DNA of 16,896 nucleotides, taken from Saprospiraceae bacterium (GTDB lineage: Bacteria > Bacteroidota > Bacteroidia > Chitinophagales > Saprospiraceae). The DNA is taken from the NCBI GenBank assembly GCA_013042795.1, contig JABDPK010000002.1, positions 1-16,896 on the forward strand, read 5' to 3'. The position numbers and the translations under genes were made by a program. The notes below the pieces were generated by a model, which was not told the origin of the DNA, did not search any database, and saw only the letters and a program-made list of their open reading frames with translations. Positions 1 to 7,713 of the stretch are shown here, in pieces; the first letter of the stretch is position 1; each line of letters opens with the position of its first letter.

Positions 1-117
1 AACTCACAATTGCTTGATAAACGATATATATCAATTAATCCGCATATATTATATCTTAACAAACAATATATTTTATATATTTGTTAATTATAATATGTTT
101 AAACATAAAGGATTAAC
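1..117 (+). promoter_or_regulatory. AT-rich leader/promoter region of the PD40-SPOR gene
   Basis: This very AT-rich stretch precedes the first gene. It holds a match to the Bacteroidota -7 box TAnnTTTG (TATATTTG, 76-83), but no clear -33 TTG lies at the usual distance. An inverted repeat, TTAACAAA at 56-63 and TTTGTTAA at 80-87, overlaps that box. A perfect 14-bp palindrome, TATGTTTAAACATA, lies at 94-107, and a 10-bp palindrome, GATATATATC, at 23-32. A purine-rich AAAGGA lies 6-11 nt before the ATG at 118 and could act as a ribosome binding site. The box assignment is a motif match only. The inverted repeats could be operators, but AT-rich DNA produces such palindromes easily. Confidence 0.4.
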
Positions 118-2364
118 ATGCACCGGAACTTACGTTTTTACTTATTCCTGACGGCATTACTGTTTACCAATTTCATATGGGGCCAGAAGTCGTTGATTAA
201 AGCAGAACGACAATTTGAATTGAAAGCATTTGATTTGGCCATCGAGAATGCAAAGAAAGCGTTGGACAAAGACCCAGAATGTATTGAATGTCAATATATC
301 ATAGCAGAATCATTCAGGATGATGAATGAAAATGTAGATGCTGCGCATTGGTACAGTAAAATGGAAACATCTGCTGACCTTCCAAGAGAATTCGCATTTA
401 ATTACGGCTTATTGCTCAAGCGGATGGGGGAGTACCGGAAAGCAAAAGAATATTTTGACGATTATAGAATTGTAGATCCGGTCAAAGCTGAGCTTTTTTC
501 CAATAGCTGTGATTTTGCAATAAGGACATTGTCTTCTGAAAAGGAATTTGAAGTCAATCTTTATGCACCCAGTTCCAGGAATACAGATTTCGGTCCGACG
601 ATATTTGGCGACAAAGTGGTGTTTTGTTCTTTCAGGACAGATTTTCAGAGAGGACTGGATATACCTTCAGGTTTGAGTAAAATCCAGGATGATAAATGTC
701 AGCTCTATATATCAGATATGGGGATGTCCGGAGATTTGGGTACGACTGATTTCCTGCTGCCAGCAAAAGATGAAACATTTGATTTGGGCCCAATCCATTA
801 CGCTTCTGATGCTCCTGTTGTTGCTGTGACAAAAAACAATTTTCGGGACGGTGAGAAACAGATATTCAGCAATGACCTTGAATTGAGCTTATTCCTTGCT
901 GAAGTTCAAAGCGATGGTTCTTTTAAGAACCTGAAAGCATTCCCTTATAATGAGGTTGGCTATGCTACAGGCTTTGGCACATTGAATCCTACAGGCAAAA
1001 TATTATACTTCGCATCCAACAGACCTGGTGGATATGGAGGATTTGACTTATATGTGAGCTATTTTAAGAATGGCAAGTGGACCTATCCTGATAATCTTGG
1101 ACCAGCAATCAACACCCAGGGTAATGAGATAACACCTTATTTTGATGGAGAAACCTTATACTTTTCTTCAGATTTTCGGATGGGACTTGGGGGTTATGAT
1201 GTATTCAGTTCATTTGTTCACCAGGGGAAATGGCAAATGCCGGCAAATATGGAGAATGGTGTAAATTCTCCTGAAGACGACTATTATTTTATCAAGCATC
1301 CATTTATGGATAGTTATTATCTGACCAGTAATCGCCTGGGAGGAAGAGGGTATCACGATATCTATCTTGTCCATAAAGCGCCAGATCAGGAAATGGTCGC
1401 TGAATCGGACATGACACCGCCAGCTGTTGATCTTGTAACCGATGTTATTGATGAAAACGACTGGGCAACTAATACAAGTTTTGTTAATTATACCGAAGAA
1501 GAACCTGTAGCAAAAGTTGTTGATCTTGATCCTGATAACATTCCGGAGGCAGTAAATCTTGAAGCTATGGAAACTGCTCCTGAAACAAAGAAAGCAGCGG
1601 ATCAGGAAGAACCTACTTCAGGAATAACTGTGGATTTTGTTACAAAGGATGAAATGGAATCTATCAAAAAAGAAGATAAACTGATTGATTTTGATAAAAT
1701 GTTTCCTCCTGCTGCCGTTGCGATTGAAGAATCTGAATCTTCAAATGCATCGCTTGTTTCATTGGTAGGTGCTAAAAGAGTGAGCTTCAATGAAGTGATA
1801 AATAATGTAGATGAGGGTGTATATTTCATCCAGCTTGCTGCTCTTTTCAGGACAAAAGCAGATATGTCGGTATTTAATGCCCTCACAAAATTTGGTAATC
1901 TATACAAGATCCAGTCTTCGAAATCGACCAAGGTCAAGTTGGGATTTTTCGATAACGAGGAATATGCCAAACAAGTCCTGGGACAAATAAAGGCCATGGG
2001 ATATAACGATGCATTCATGACCTATGAGGTGATGAATCCAGCCAGGATGGAATTGATGAGTATCTCCGAGGAAAAATCCATTGAAGTATCCAATAGTGGT
2101 TATGAAACGACGAGCAGTACTACGGGGCAAAACTACAAAGTGAGACTGGCATCGTATTCAGATCCAATCTGGTTTGATGTCAATCGTGTCAATGATATAG
2201 GTATTATTGAACAATGGAGTAAAGGTGACTGGACCATCTTTGTCTTAGGTGGTTATCCTGACAGGGAAGCAGCTGAACTGGCACGACTTGCAGCCAAAAT
2301 GCGTGGCTTCAGTGATGCCCAACTGGTATTGGATAATAATGGGATTCTTGAAAAGATCGACTGA
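118..2364 (+). CDS. TPR–PD40 (WD40-like propeller) envelope protein with two C-terminal SPOR domains
   Basis: The 748-residue protein begins with a signal peptide (hydrophobic residues about 7-20, probable cleavage near WG-Q at 22-23). TPR-like helices cover about 24-140 (repeated A..A..AL.KDP and Y.KA.EYF patterns). A PD40 beta-propeller region covers about 145-420. Its repeats near 293-320, 340-368 and 395-417 carry the signature LYFASNRPGGYGGFDLY and the variants LYFSSD..MGLGGYDV and YYLTSNR.GGRGYHDIYL. An acidic, low-complexity linker (about 425-560) leads to two SPOR-like domains, at about 568-640 (VYFIQLAA start) and 674-742 (YKVRLASY start). PorE-type and related Bacteroidota proteins share the TPR–PD40 start but normally end in an OmpA peptidoglycan-binding domain, and none is visible here. 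SPOR domains in other proteins bind denuded peptidoglycan, so a cell-wall-associated scaffold is a reasonable inference. The gene stands alone on its strand and ends 8 bp before the convergent nitrilase gene. Domain calls are by eye; the exact role is unknown. Confidence 0.85.
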   Translation: MHRNLRFYLFLTALLFTNFIWGQKSLIKAERQFELKAFDLAIENAKKALDKDPECIECQYIIAESFRMMNENVDAAHWYSKMETSADLPREFAFNYGLLLKRMGEYRKAKEYFDDYRIVDPVKAELFSNSCDFAIRTLSSEKEFEVNLYAPSSRNTDFGPTIFGDKVVFCSFRTDFQRGLDIPSGLSKIQDDKCQLYISDMGMSGDLGTTDFLLPAKDETFDLGPIHYASDAPVVAVTKNNFRDGEKQIFSNDLELSLFLAEVQSDGSFKNLKAFPYNEVGYATGFGTLNPTGKILYFASNRPGGYGGFDLYVSYFKNGKWTYPDNLGPAINTQGNEITPYFDGETLYFSSDFRMGLGGYDVFSSFVHQGKWQMPANMENGVNSPEDDYYFIKHPFMDSYYLTSNRLGGRGYHDIYLVHKAPDQEMVAESDMTPPAVDLVTDVIDENDWATNTSFVNYTEEEPVAKVVDLDPDNIPEAVNLEAMETAPETKKAADQEEPTSGITVDFVTKDEMESIKKEDKLIDFDKMFPPAAVAIEESESSNASLVSLVGAKRVSFNEVINNVDEGVYFIQLAALFRTKADMSVFNALTKFGNLYKIQSSKSTKVKLGFFDNEEYAKQVLGQIKAMGYNDAFMTYEVMNPARMELMSISEEKSIEVSNSGYETTSSTTGQNYKVRLASYSDPIWFDVNRVNDIGIIEQWSKGDWTIFVLGGYPDREAAELARLAAKMRGFSDAQLVLDNNGILEKID

Positions 2365-2372
2365 TTTCCTTT

Positions 2373-3290
2373 TCAGAAATTTCGCTCCTTGTTGATTTTA
2401 TAGTCGAAGATATCAGGTCTTTGGTAATGTCCGCTTACAGAAAGATTCATGCTTTCAGCCCGATTCGAACTGAGGTTAATCTCAACAGTGATTAATTCAG
2501 CTTTATCATAAACAGGTTCAAGAATAATATTTCCGGCCGGCCCATAAATTGCAGATCCTCCTTTCAGGATGAACTCGTCATTCTGTTGTAAACCTGGATT
2601 GAGTTCTTTAGGAATATCTTTAGAATAACAAATCTGTCCAACACTGACGACATGACATCTGCCTTCCATGGCATAATGCCTCGAAGCTACATGATGCATT
2701 TCTTTGACGTAAGGCCATAAAGCGATATGAATATCTTCCATTTCGTCATGCATCGATTGGCGCGCCATTGGCATCCAGTGTTCCCAGCAGATTAAAGTAC
2801 CAATTCTGCCGAATTTGGTGTCAACAGATTTAAGACCAAAACCATCTCCCATACCATGTACAAGCTTTTCTGTGTAGGTAGGCATCAATTTACGATGATG
2901 ATTGGATATTTCTCCTTTGTTATTGAGAGTGATGACAGTATTGTAAATGGTATTGTTTCCTCTTCCTTTTGTAATGATCTCATTAAGGCCTATGACACAG
3001 TGAATATTATGAGTTGAAACAGCCTCTTGTATTTTCTTTAGTCCACCATTTAGAACATCAACACTGTTACTAAACATCCTGGCCCAAACTTCTTTGACAG
3101 GTGCATGATCCCATAAAGCAACATCATGGCAGACATCAAGCCAGAAAGGGTATCCCGATAACCAGCATTCTCCAAATACGATAAGATCACATGACTGTTC
3201 AGCTGCAGTTGAGATATATGTGCAGCTACGATCAATGGTTTTTTCCAATTGGAAATAATCCGGACCGTCCTGAACGATGGCGACTTTCAT
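2373..3290 (-). CDS. Nitrilase-family carbon–nitrogen hydrolase
   Basis: The 305-residue cytosolic protein has all the catalytic residues of the nitrilase superfamily: Glu41 (FGECWLSGYPFW), Lys134 (HHRKLMPTYTEK) with the second Glu141, and Cys168 (TLICWEHWMP). The KLMPTYTE…GDG and ICWEHWMP..R motifs match true nitrilases (branch 1, nitrile to carboxylic acid plus ammonia) better than the amidase or NAD-synthetase-like branches. The length is near the lower end for bacterial nitrilases, with a short C-terminal tail after the last core strand. The start is an ATG 4 nt after the thiolase stop, so the two are almost certainly co-transcribed. Substrate specificity (aliphatic, aryl, or cyanide hydratase-like) cannot be read from the sequence. 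Another omega-amidase-type C–N hydrolase is possible but fits the motifs less well. Confidence 0.88.
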   Translation of the reverse strand: MKVAIVQDGPDYFQLEKTIDRSCTYISTAAEQSCDLIVFGECWLSGYPFWLDVCHDVALWDHAPVKEVWARMFSNSVDVLNGGLKKIQEAVSTHNIHCVIGLNEIITKGRGNNTIYNTVITLNNKGEISNHHRKLMPTYTEKLVHGMGDGFGLKSVDTKFGRIGTLICWEHWMPMARQSMHDEMEDIHIALWPYVKEMHHVASRHYAMEGRCHVVSVGQICYSKDIPKELNPGLQQNDEFILKGGSAIYGPAGNIILEPVYDKAELITVEINLSSNRAESMNLSVSGHYQRPDIFDYKINKERNF

Positions 3291-3294
3291 CTTG

Positions 3295-4473
3295 CTATAC
3301 TTTCCTGATCATAATAGCAGAAGCACCACCTCCACCATTACATATGGCAGCAAGACCTGTTGTGCCGTCTTTTAGTTGAAGCACATTTGTCAAGGTTGTT
3401 ACAATCCGTGCACCGGAGGCTCCAAGAGGATGACCTAGTGAAACAGATCCGCCTAGAACATTCACCTTTTCGGGGTCAACTCCGACAAGTTGGTTATATA
3501 CCAGGGGAACTACACTAAATGCTTCATTGACTTCATAATAATCAATATCGGCAGTTGTTTTGCCAGTCATTTTAAATATATCTTCTGTGGCTTTTGCCGG
3601 GGCAGTTGTAAACCACTCCGGTTCATGAGCAGCATCTGTAAAAGCAATGATTTCTGCAATGGGTTGAAGTCCTAACTCATCTACTGCCTTTTGACTTACA
3701 AGAACCAGGGCGGCAGCCCCATCATTGATAGTCGAAGCGTTGGCGGCTGTTACAGTTCCATCTTTTGAAAAAGCAGCACGCAGATTCGGGATTTTATCGA
3801 ATTTTACACTTTTATATTCCTCATCTTCATCTATAACCAAAGGTTCTCCTCTCCGTTGGGGTACTTCTACTGCTACGATTTCATTTTTGAAATAACCTTT
3901 ATCTGTGGATTCTGCGGATAGTTTATAGGACTTTATGGCAAATTCATCCTGTGCCTCCCTGGAAATATTGTGTTCTGAGGCCGTCTTGTCTGCACATACA
4001 CCCATAATGCACTCATTGTATACATCCCAAAGCCCGTCTTTTTGCAATCCGTCAACAAAATCAGAATTTCCAAATTTATATCCAAAACGCGCATTTGGTA
4101 CATAATATGGAATTTGAGACATATTCTCCATACCTCCGGTAACAACGATATCACGTTGGCCCAGCATGATACTTTGAGCACCAAACATAATAGACTTGGC
4201 ACCCGAGGAACATACTTTATTGACTGTTGTGCACGGAACAGTATTCGGAATACCTGCAAATATTGCGGCCTGACGTGCTGGAGCCTGTCCGAGGTTAGCT
4301 GAAACCACATTTCCCATAAACACTTCCTCTACTTTATCAGCACTTATTTTTGCTCTTTCCAATGCCCCTTTGATGGCATATGAACCAAGTTTGGTTGCAG
4401 AGATTTTGGAAAACATGCCTCCAAAACTACCAATCGGGGTTCTTACTGCTGATGCTATATATACCTTGTTCAT
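3295..4473 (-). CDS. Acetyl-CoA C-acetyltransferase (thiolase)
   Basis: A full-length thiolase of 392 residues that condenses two acetyl-CoA to acetoacetyl-CoA, or runs the reverse reaction in ketone-body and fatty-acid breakdown. The nucleophilic cysteine is Cys88 (NKVCSSGAKSI). The NEAF motif follows (VNEAFSVVPL, about 315-324). His348 lies in SLGHPLGASGAR, and the acid/base Cys378 lies in ICNGGGGAS. The length and the spacing of these three residues match biosynthetic/degradative thiolases of the AtoB/PhaA/ThlA group, but the sequence does not show which direction prevails. The ATG start leads directly into the expected MNKVYIASAVRTPIG N-terminus. It is the first gene of a two-gene unit with the downstream nitrilase. 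A candidate -7 box lies 22 bp upstream. No beta-oxidation partner genes are in view. Confidence 0.95.
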   Translation of the reverse strand: MNKVYIASAVRTPIGSFGGMFSKISATKLGSYAIKGALERAKISADKVEEVFMGNVVSANLGQAPARQAAIFAGIPNTVPCTTVNKVCSSGAKSIMFGAQSIMLGQRDIVVTGGMENMSQIPYYVPNARFGYKFGNSDFVDGLQKDGLWDVYNECIMGVCADKTASEHNISREAQDEFAIKSYKLSAESTDKGYFKNEIVAVEVPQRRGEPLVIDEDEEYKSVKFDKIPNLRAAFSKDGTVTAANASTINDGAAALVLVSQKAVDELGLQPIAEIIAFTDAAHEPEWFTTAPAKATEDIFKMTGKTTADIDYYEVNEAFSVVPLVYNQLVGVDPEKVNVLGGSVSLGHPLGASGARIVTTLTNVLQLKDGTTGLAAICNGGGGASAIMIRKV

Positions 4474-4494
4474 TTTTATTGTTTTATTTGCTCA

Positions 4495-4502
4495 CAAACT
4501 TA
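4495..4502 (-). promoter_or_regulatory. Candidate -7 promoter box for the thiolase–nitrilase unit
   Basis: On the minus strand this octamer reads TAAGTTTG, a match to the Bacteroidota TAnnTTTG box, 22 bp before the thiolase ATG. A matching -33 TTG at the usual 17-21 bp spacing is not evident; the nearest TTTG (4514-4517) is only 11 bp away. This is motif evidence alone. Confidence 0.35.
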
Positions 4503-4541
4503 GAAACATCTTCCAAATAAATAATTAATAGATGCATTCAA

Positions 4542-4573
4542 TTGATTAATTTATGTATTTGGTCAAATCTTTG
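4542..4573 (+). promoter_or_regulatory. Candidate promoter for the DUF6794-like gene
   Basis: A TTG at 4542-4544 is followed after 21 bp by AATCTTTG (4566-4573), which differs from the TAnnTTTG box only at its first position. Transcription from here would begin at about 4580, immediately before the hairpin at 4583-4608. Spacing and sequence are plausible but not decisive. Confidence 0.3.
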
Positions 4574-4582
4574 TTAAATCTG

Positions 4583-4608
4583 CATAGGAAGAAAATTATT
4601 CTCCTATG
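4583..4608 (+). promoter_or_regulatory. Stem-loop in the leader of the DUF6794-like gene
   Basis: CATAGGA+GAA (4583-4593, with one bulged A) pairs with TTCTCCTATG (4599-4608) around the 5-nt loop AATTA, giving a ten-pair stem. It lies 29 nt before the ATG at 4638. No U-tract follows on the plus strand, so it is unlikely to be a terminator for that direction. It would sit at or very near the 5' end of the transcript if the upstream promoter call is right, which suggests a stability or translational element. The function is inferred. Confidence 0.5.
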
Positions 4609-4637
4609 TTAAACGTAATTATAGAAAAAAGAGTTTT

Positions 4638-5120
4638 ATGGCACTAAGCAGAACAATAAGCCTTTTATTAATATTATTATTTATCGGATTTTCTTCAAGT
4701 GGACAAGTATTGCCTTCCAATGAAGTTGAATATGATTCCATCTATGCCATAAACATCAAATTGAGCAAGATCAATGGTGTTTATATACCTAAGGATCTGT
4801 TTGAAGCACATCAGCAACTGATCAAGCTGACACCAAAGGAATCCCTGGATAAATTCAAGATGGCAGAAGAAAAAGAAGTCTGTAAAAAGCTGCATTTCGG
4901 TATCGGAAGATGGATGATTGTCAATTGGAATTTTTATGATGGGTCAAGAATGTCACATTACCTTAAGGAAAAAGGCGTGCTTCATCCTGATGATATGGCT
5001 CAGTTCATTTTAAGGACTTTTCACAGGAACCTGAACAAGTTGGAATCTGATCAGGAGAACATCATTAAAGAGCTGGCTGAGGCGCGAAAAAAGGAGGCCG
5101 AATATCTTATCAATAACTAA
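4638..5120 (+). CDS. Small secreted DUF6794-like protein
   Basis: The 160-residue protein has an N-terminal signal peptide (hydrophobic residues about 7-18, likely cleavage near SSG-Q at 22-23). The mature part contains YIPKDLFEAHQQL (about 49-61), a charged helix, then LHFGIGRWMIVNWNFYDGSR (about 87-106) and LHPDDMAQFIL near 117-127. This order (IPKDL … G.G.W.…NW … GSR … HPDDM … Y/F HR.LN) resembles what I know as DUF6794, a domain of unknown function common in Bacteroidota. That assignment is from memory and needs a profile search. The C-terminus (about 130-157) is a charged, probably coiled-coil helix. The gene lies 69 bp upstream of topA on the same strand and divergent from the thiolase gene. 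No catalytic motif is visible and no function can be assigned. Confidence 0.8.
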   Translation: MALSRTISLLLILLFIGFSSSGQVLPSNEVEYDSIYAINIKLSKINGVYIPKDLFEAHQQLIKLTPKESLDKFKMAEEKEVCKKLHFGIGRWMIVNWNFYDGSRMSHYLKEKGVLHPDDMAQFILRTFHRNLNKLESDQENIIKELAEARKKEAEYLINN

Positions 5121-5149
5121 TATTAAAAAATTACCTCATATTTGTGATC

Positions 5150-5167
5150 CCAAAAGCCGCTTTTTGG
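5150..5167 (+). terminator. Weak hairpin between the DUF6794-like gene and topA
   Basis: CCAAAA (5150-5155) can pair with TTTTGG (5162-5167) around the six-base loop GCCGCT. It lies 30 bp after the stop of the upstream gene and 23 bp before the topA ATG. The stem is short and no U-tract follows, so it could be a weak terminator, a topA leader structure, or chance. A one-mismatch -7 box (CATATTTG) lies just upstream, at about 5137-5144. Confidence 0.2.
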
Positions 5168-5189
5168 AACACTTAAACCATAATAGTAA

Positions 5190-7700
5190 ATGACTAAAAA
5201 ACTCCTCATAGTCGAGTCACCAGCTAAAGCAAAAACGATAAATAAGTACCTCGGGAATGAATTTATTGTGAAGTCGAGTTATGGACATATTCGCGACCTG
5301 GATAAAGGGAACAAAGGTATAGATAAGGAAAATAGATTTGAACCTAAATACGTCGTATCACCGGAGAAGAGAAGAGTTGTTAAAGAACTTAAGGATACTG
5401 TAAAAACTGTCAGTGAAGTCTGGCTCGCAACGGATGAAGACCGGGAAGGGGAGGCGATATCATGGCATTTGTGCAAAGTACTAGGCCTTGATGAAGATAC
5501 TACAAAGCGTATTGTTTTCAGGGAGATTACCAAATCAGCAATACAAAAAGCCATTGAAGAACCAAGGGTCGTTGATAAATTCCTGGTCAATGCTCAACAA
5601 GCAAGAAGGATACTTGACAGGCTGGTTGGTTTTGAATTATCTGAAATACTGTGGCGAAAAGTAAAGGGAAAATTATCAGCTGGAAGAGTACAATCCGTAG
5701 CGGTTAAATTAATTGTAGATCGTGAGAGAGAGATAAATGCGCATGATGCCAGACCATTTTATAAAGTTGTGGCATTGTTCAAGGTGAAAAACGCACAGGG
5801 AAAATTCGTTGACCTGAAAGCAGAACTCAAGGAACGCTACTCTACCTATGAAGAGGCAGAGTCATTCCTGAATAATCATATCGGATCCAACTATACAATT
5901 ACTGATATCATTGTAAAACCATCCAAACGTCGACCTGCACCTCCTTTTACAACTTCTACCTTACAACAGGATGCCAGCCGAAAGCTTTATTTTTCTGTGA
6001 ACAGGACAATGTCTACTGCGCAGAAATTGTATGAGCAGGGTTTTATAACTTATATGAGAACGGATTCAACCAGTCTCAGTGAAACGGCAATTGCTACGAT
6101 TGCAAATGAAGTAAAAGAAAATTTCGGAGAACGGTATTCCAAGGTTCGTAGATTTTCTACAAAAGATTCACAGGCACAGGAAGCGCACGAAGCCATCAGA
6201 CCTTCATATATCAATAATACAACGATCGCTGGTGACAGGGATATGCAGAGATTATATGAATTGATTTGGAAAAGAACGATTGCTTCTCAAATGGCAGATG
6301 CTGAGCTTGAGAAAACAACGGTTACAATTCAGTCCGATGCCAATGCCAATTTTGAAGCAAAAGGTGAAGTTTTAAAATTTGATGGATTCCTGAAAGTATA
6401 TATGGAATCTAAAGACGATTCAGAAGATGAAGATGCGAAAGGAATACTTCCGCCGCTTAGTGTAGGGCAGAAATTGGACCTTGATAATATACAGGCAATT
6501 GAAAGATTCACAAGGCCTCCATCAAGATATACTGAAGCCAGTCTCGTTAAAAAGCTTGAGGAACTTGGAATCGGAAGACCATCTACCTATGCGCCGACCA
6601 TTACCAAGATCATGGAAAAGGAAAGAGGATATGTCACAAAGGAAAGCAGGGAAGGCGTTGAAAGAAAATACAATGTTATCACTCTCCAAAATGATGAAAT
6701 ATCATCCGTTCAGGAAAGTGAAATGACGGGTGCTACAAGTAATCGTCTTTATCCAAGTGATTTGGGAATGCTGGTTAGTGATTTTCTCAGTGAGCATTTT
6801 AATGAGATTATGACTTACAGTTTTACTGCGGACATTGAAGATAAGCTTGACCAGATTGCATCTGGTAAGGAAGAATGGCATAAAATGATTGAGGATTTTT
6901 ATGGCCCTTTTCACGAAACCGTCGAAAAAACCATTGCTGAAGCTCAAAGAGTCAAAGGACGACGTGAGTTGGGTAAAGACCCGGAGACCGGACATACCCT
7001 GCTGGCTCAAATGACACGTTTTGGTCCGGTTGTGCAGATAGGAACCAAAGAAGAAGTTGGTGAAGAAGGCAAACCAAGATTTGCAAATCTGAAACCAGGT
7101 CAGTCAATCGAGACAATCGAGTTTGATGAAGCCATGGAATTATTCAAATTACCCATCACACTTGGAGATTACGATGGATTGGAAGTGATCGTTAATGCAG
7201 GACGTTTTGGTCCTTATGTAAAACATAATGAAAAATTCATTTCACTTGGCAGGAGCGCAGACCCGATGACAGTAACGATGGAACAAGCCATTGAATTGAT
7301 TGAAGCCAAAAAGAAAGAAGATGCACCTATCGGTACCTACAAAGGGCATGAAATTACAAAGGGTAAAGGGCGATTTGGTCCCTTCCTGAAATGGAATGAA
7401 CTGTTTATTAATATTCCCAAGAGAATTGATCCGGAAACTATTAAAATGGAAGAAGCTTTTGAGCTTATTGAAGCAAAAATAGAAAAGGAAGCCAATCGCT
7501 ATATCCAACAATGGACCGATGAAAAAATAGCCCTCGAAAACGGAAGATGGGGACCATTTATACGTTTTAAGAAAAAGTCATTTAAACTGCCAAAGAAGGA
7601 TGACGGGGAGAAATGGACTTCTGAAGAATTGAAGGAGACGCCATTGGAGCAGGTCAAAAATTGGTTAAAGGATCAGGGTGCAAAAGGTATCAAGAAATAG
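5190..7700 (+). CDS. topA: DNA topoisomerase I (type IA)
   Basis: The 836-residue type IA topoisomerase relaxes negative supercoils by cutting and rejoining one strand. The TOPRIM domain (about 3-115) begins with LLIVESPAKAKTI and carries Glu9 and the metal-binding TDEDREGE motif (Asp82, Asp84, Glu86). The catalytic Tyr288 sits in GFITYMRTDST. The central-domain motifs LSAGRVQSVAV (162-172), EAHEAIRPS and GIGRPSTYAPT are all present. The C-terminal part (about 595-836) is built of repeats with the pattern GRFGP[YFV][VLI]K/R..…; at least three are clear (GRFGPYVKHN, GRFGPFLKWN, GRWGPFIRFK), plus a more diverged TRFGPVVQIG. It has no four-cysteine zinc ribbons of the E. coli kind: the whole protein has a single Cys (Cys95). 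The start is an ATG giving the standard N-terminus. The stop lies 13 bp from the convergent lpxB stop. Confidence 0.98.
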   Translation: MTKKLLIVESPAKAKTINKYLGNEFIVKSSYGHIRDLDKGNKGIDKENRFEPKYVVSPEKRRVVKELKDTVKTVSEVWLATDEDREGEAISWHLCKVLGLDEDTTKRIVFREITKSAIQKAIEEPRVVDKFLVNAQQARRILDRLVGFELSEILWRKVKGKLSAGRVQSVAVKLIVDREREINAHDARPFYKVVALFKVKNAQGKFVDLKAELKERYSTYEEAESFLNNHIGSNYTITDIIVKPSKRRPAPPFTTSTLQQDASRKLYFSVNRTMSTAQKLYEQGFITYMRTDSTSLSETAIATIANEVKENFGERYSKVRRFSTKDSQAQEAHEAIRPSYINNTTIAGDRDMQRLYELIWKRTIASQMADAELEKTTVTIQSDANANFEAKGEVLKFDGFLKVYMESKDDSEDEDAKGILPPLSVGQKLDLDNIQAIERFTRPPSRYTEASLVKKLEELGIGRPSTYAPTITKIMEKERGYVTKESREGVERKYNVITLQNDEISSVQESEMTGATSNRLYPSDLGMLVSDFLSEHFNEIMTYSFTADIEDKLDQIASGKEEWHKMIEDFYGPFHETVEKTIAEAQRVKGRRELGKDPETGHTLLAQMTRFGPVVQIGTKEEVGEEGKPRFANLKPGQSIETIEFDEAMELFKLPITLGDYDGLEVIVNAGRFGPYVKHNEKFISLGRSADPMTVTMEQAIELIEAKKKEDAPIGTYKGHEITKGKGRFGPFLKWNELFINIPKRIDPETIKMEEAFELIEAKIEKEANRYIQQWTDEKIALENGRWGPFIRFKKKSFKLPKKDDGEKWTSEELKETPLEQVKNWLKDQGAKGIKK

Positions 7701-7707
7701 GCATACC
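7686..7707 (-). terminator. Possible terminator for the lpxB operon
   Basis: On the minus strand GGTAT (7707-7703) and ATACC (7690-7686) form a five-pair stem around a 12-nt loop, followed by TTTTG. It lies 7 nt beyond the lpxB stop codon and overlaps the 3' end of topA. The stem is short, so this is only a weak candidate. Confidence 0.25.
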
Positions 7708-7713
7708 AAAAAA

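Noticed and set aside
1602..2018. 138-codon open frame on the minus strand inside the SPOR-domain gene
   Set aside because: It lies wholly antisense to a well-supported coding region, has a Ser/Leu-rich composition typical of antisense frames and shows no family motif.
118..2364. Assignment of the first gene as PorE of the type IX secretion system
   Set aside because: It shares the TPR–PD40 start but no OmpA domain is visible and SPOR-like modules occupy the C-terminus, so the name would over-claim.
2364..2380. Short inverted repeat (ATTTC/GAAAT) between the convergent SPOR and nitrilase genes, considered as a shared terminator
   Set aside because: The stem is only five pairs and has no U-tract on either strand.
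3933..4310. 125-codon minus-strand frame overlapping the thiolase gene in another frame
   Set aside because: The thiolase frame carries all catalytic motifs through this stretch; the alternative translation has no recognisable features.
6702..7010. 102-codon minus-strand frame within topA
   Set aside because: It is antisense to conserved topoisomerase sequence with no supporting motif or ribosome binding site.
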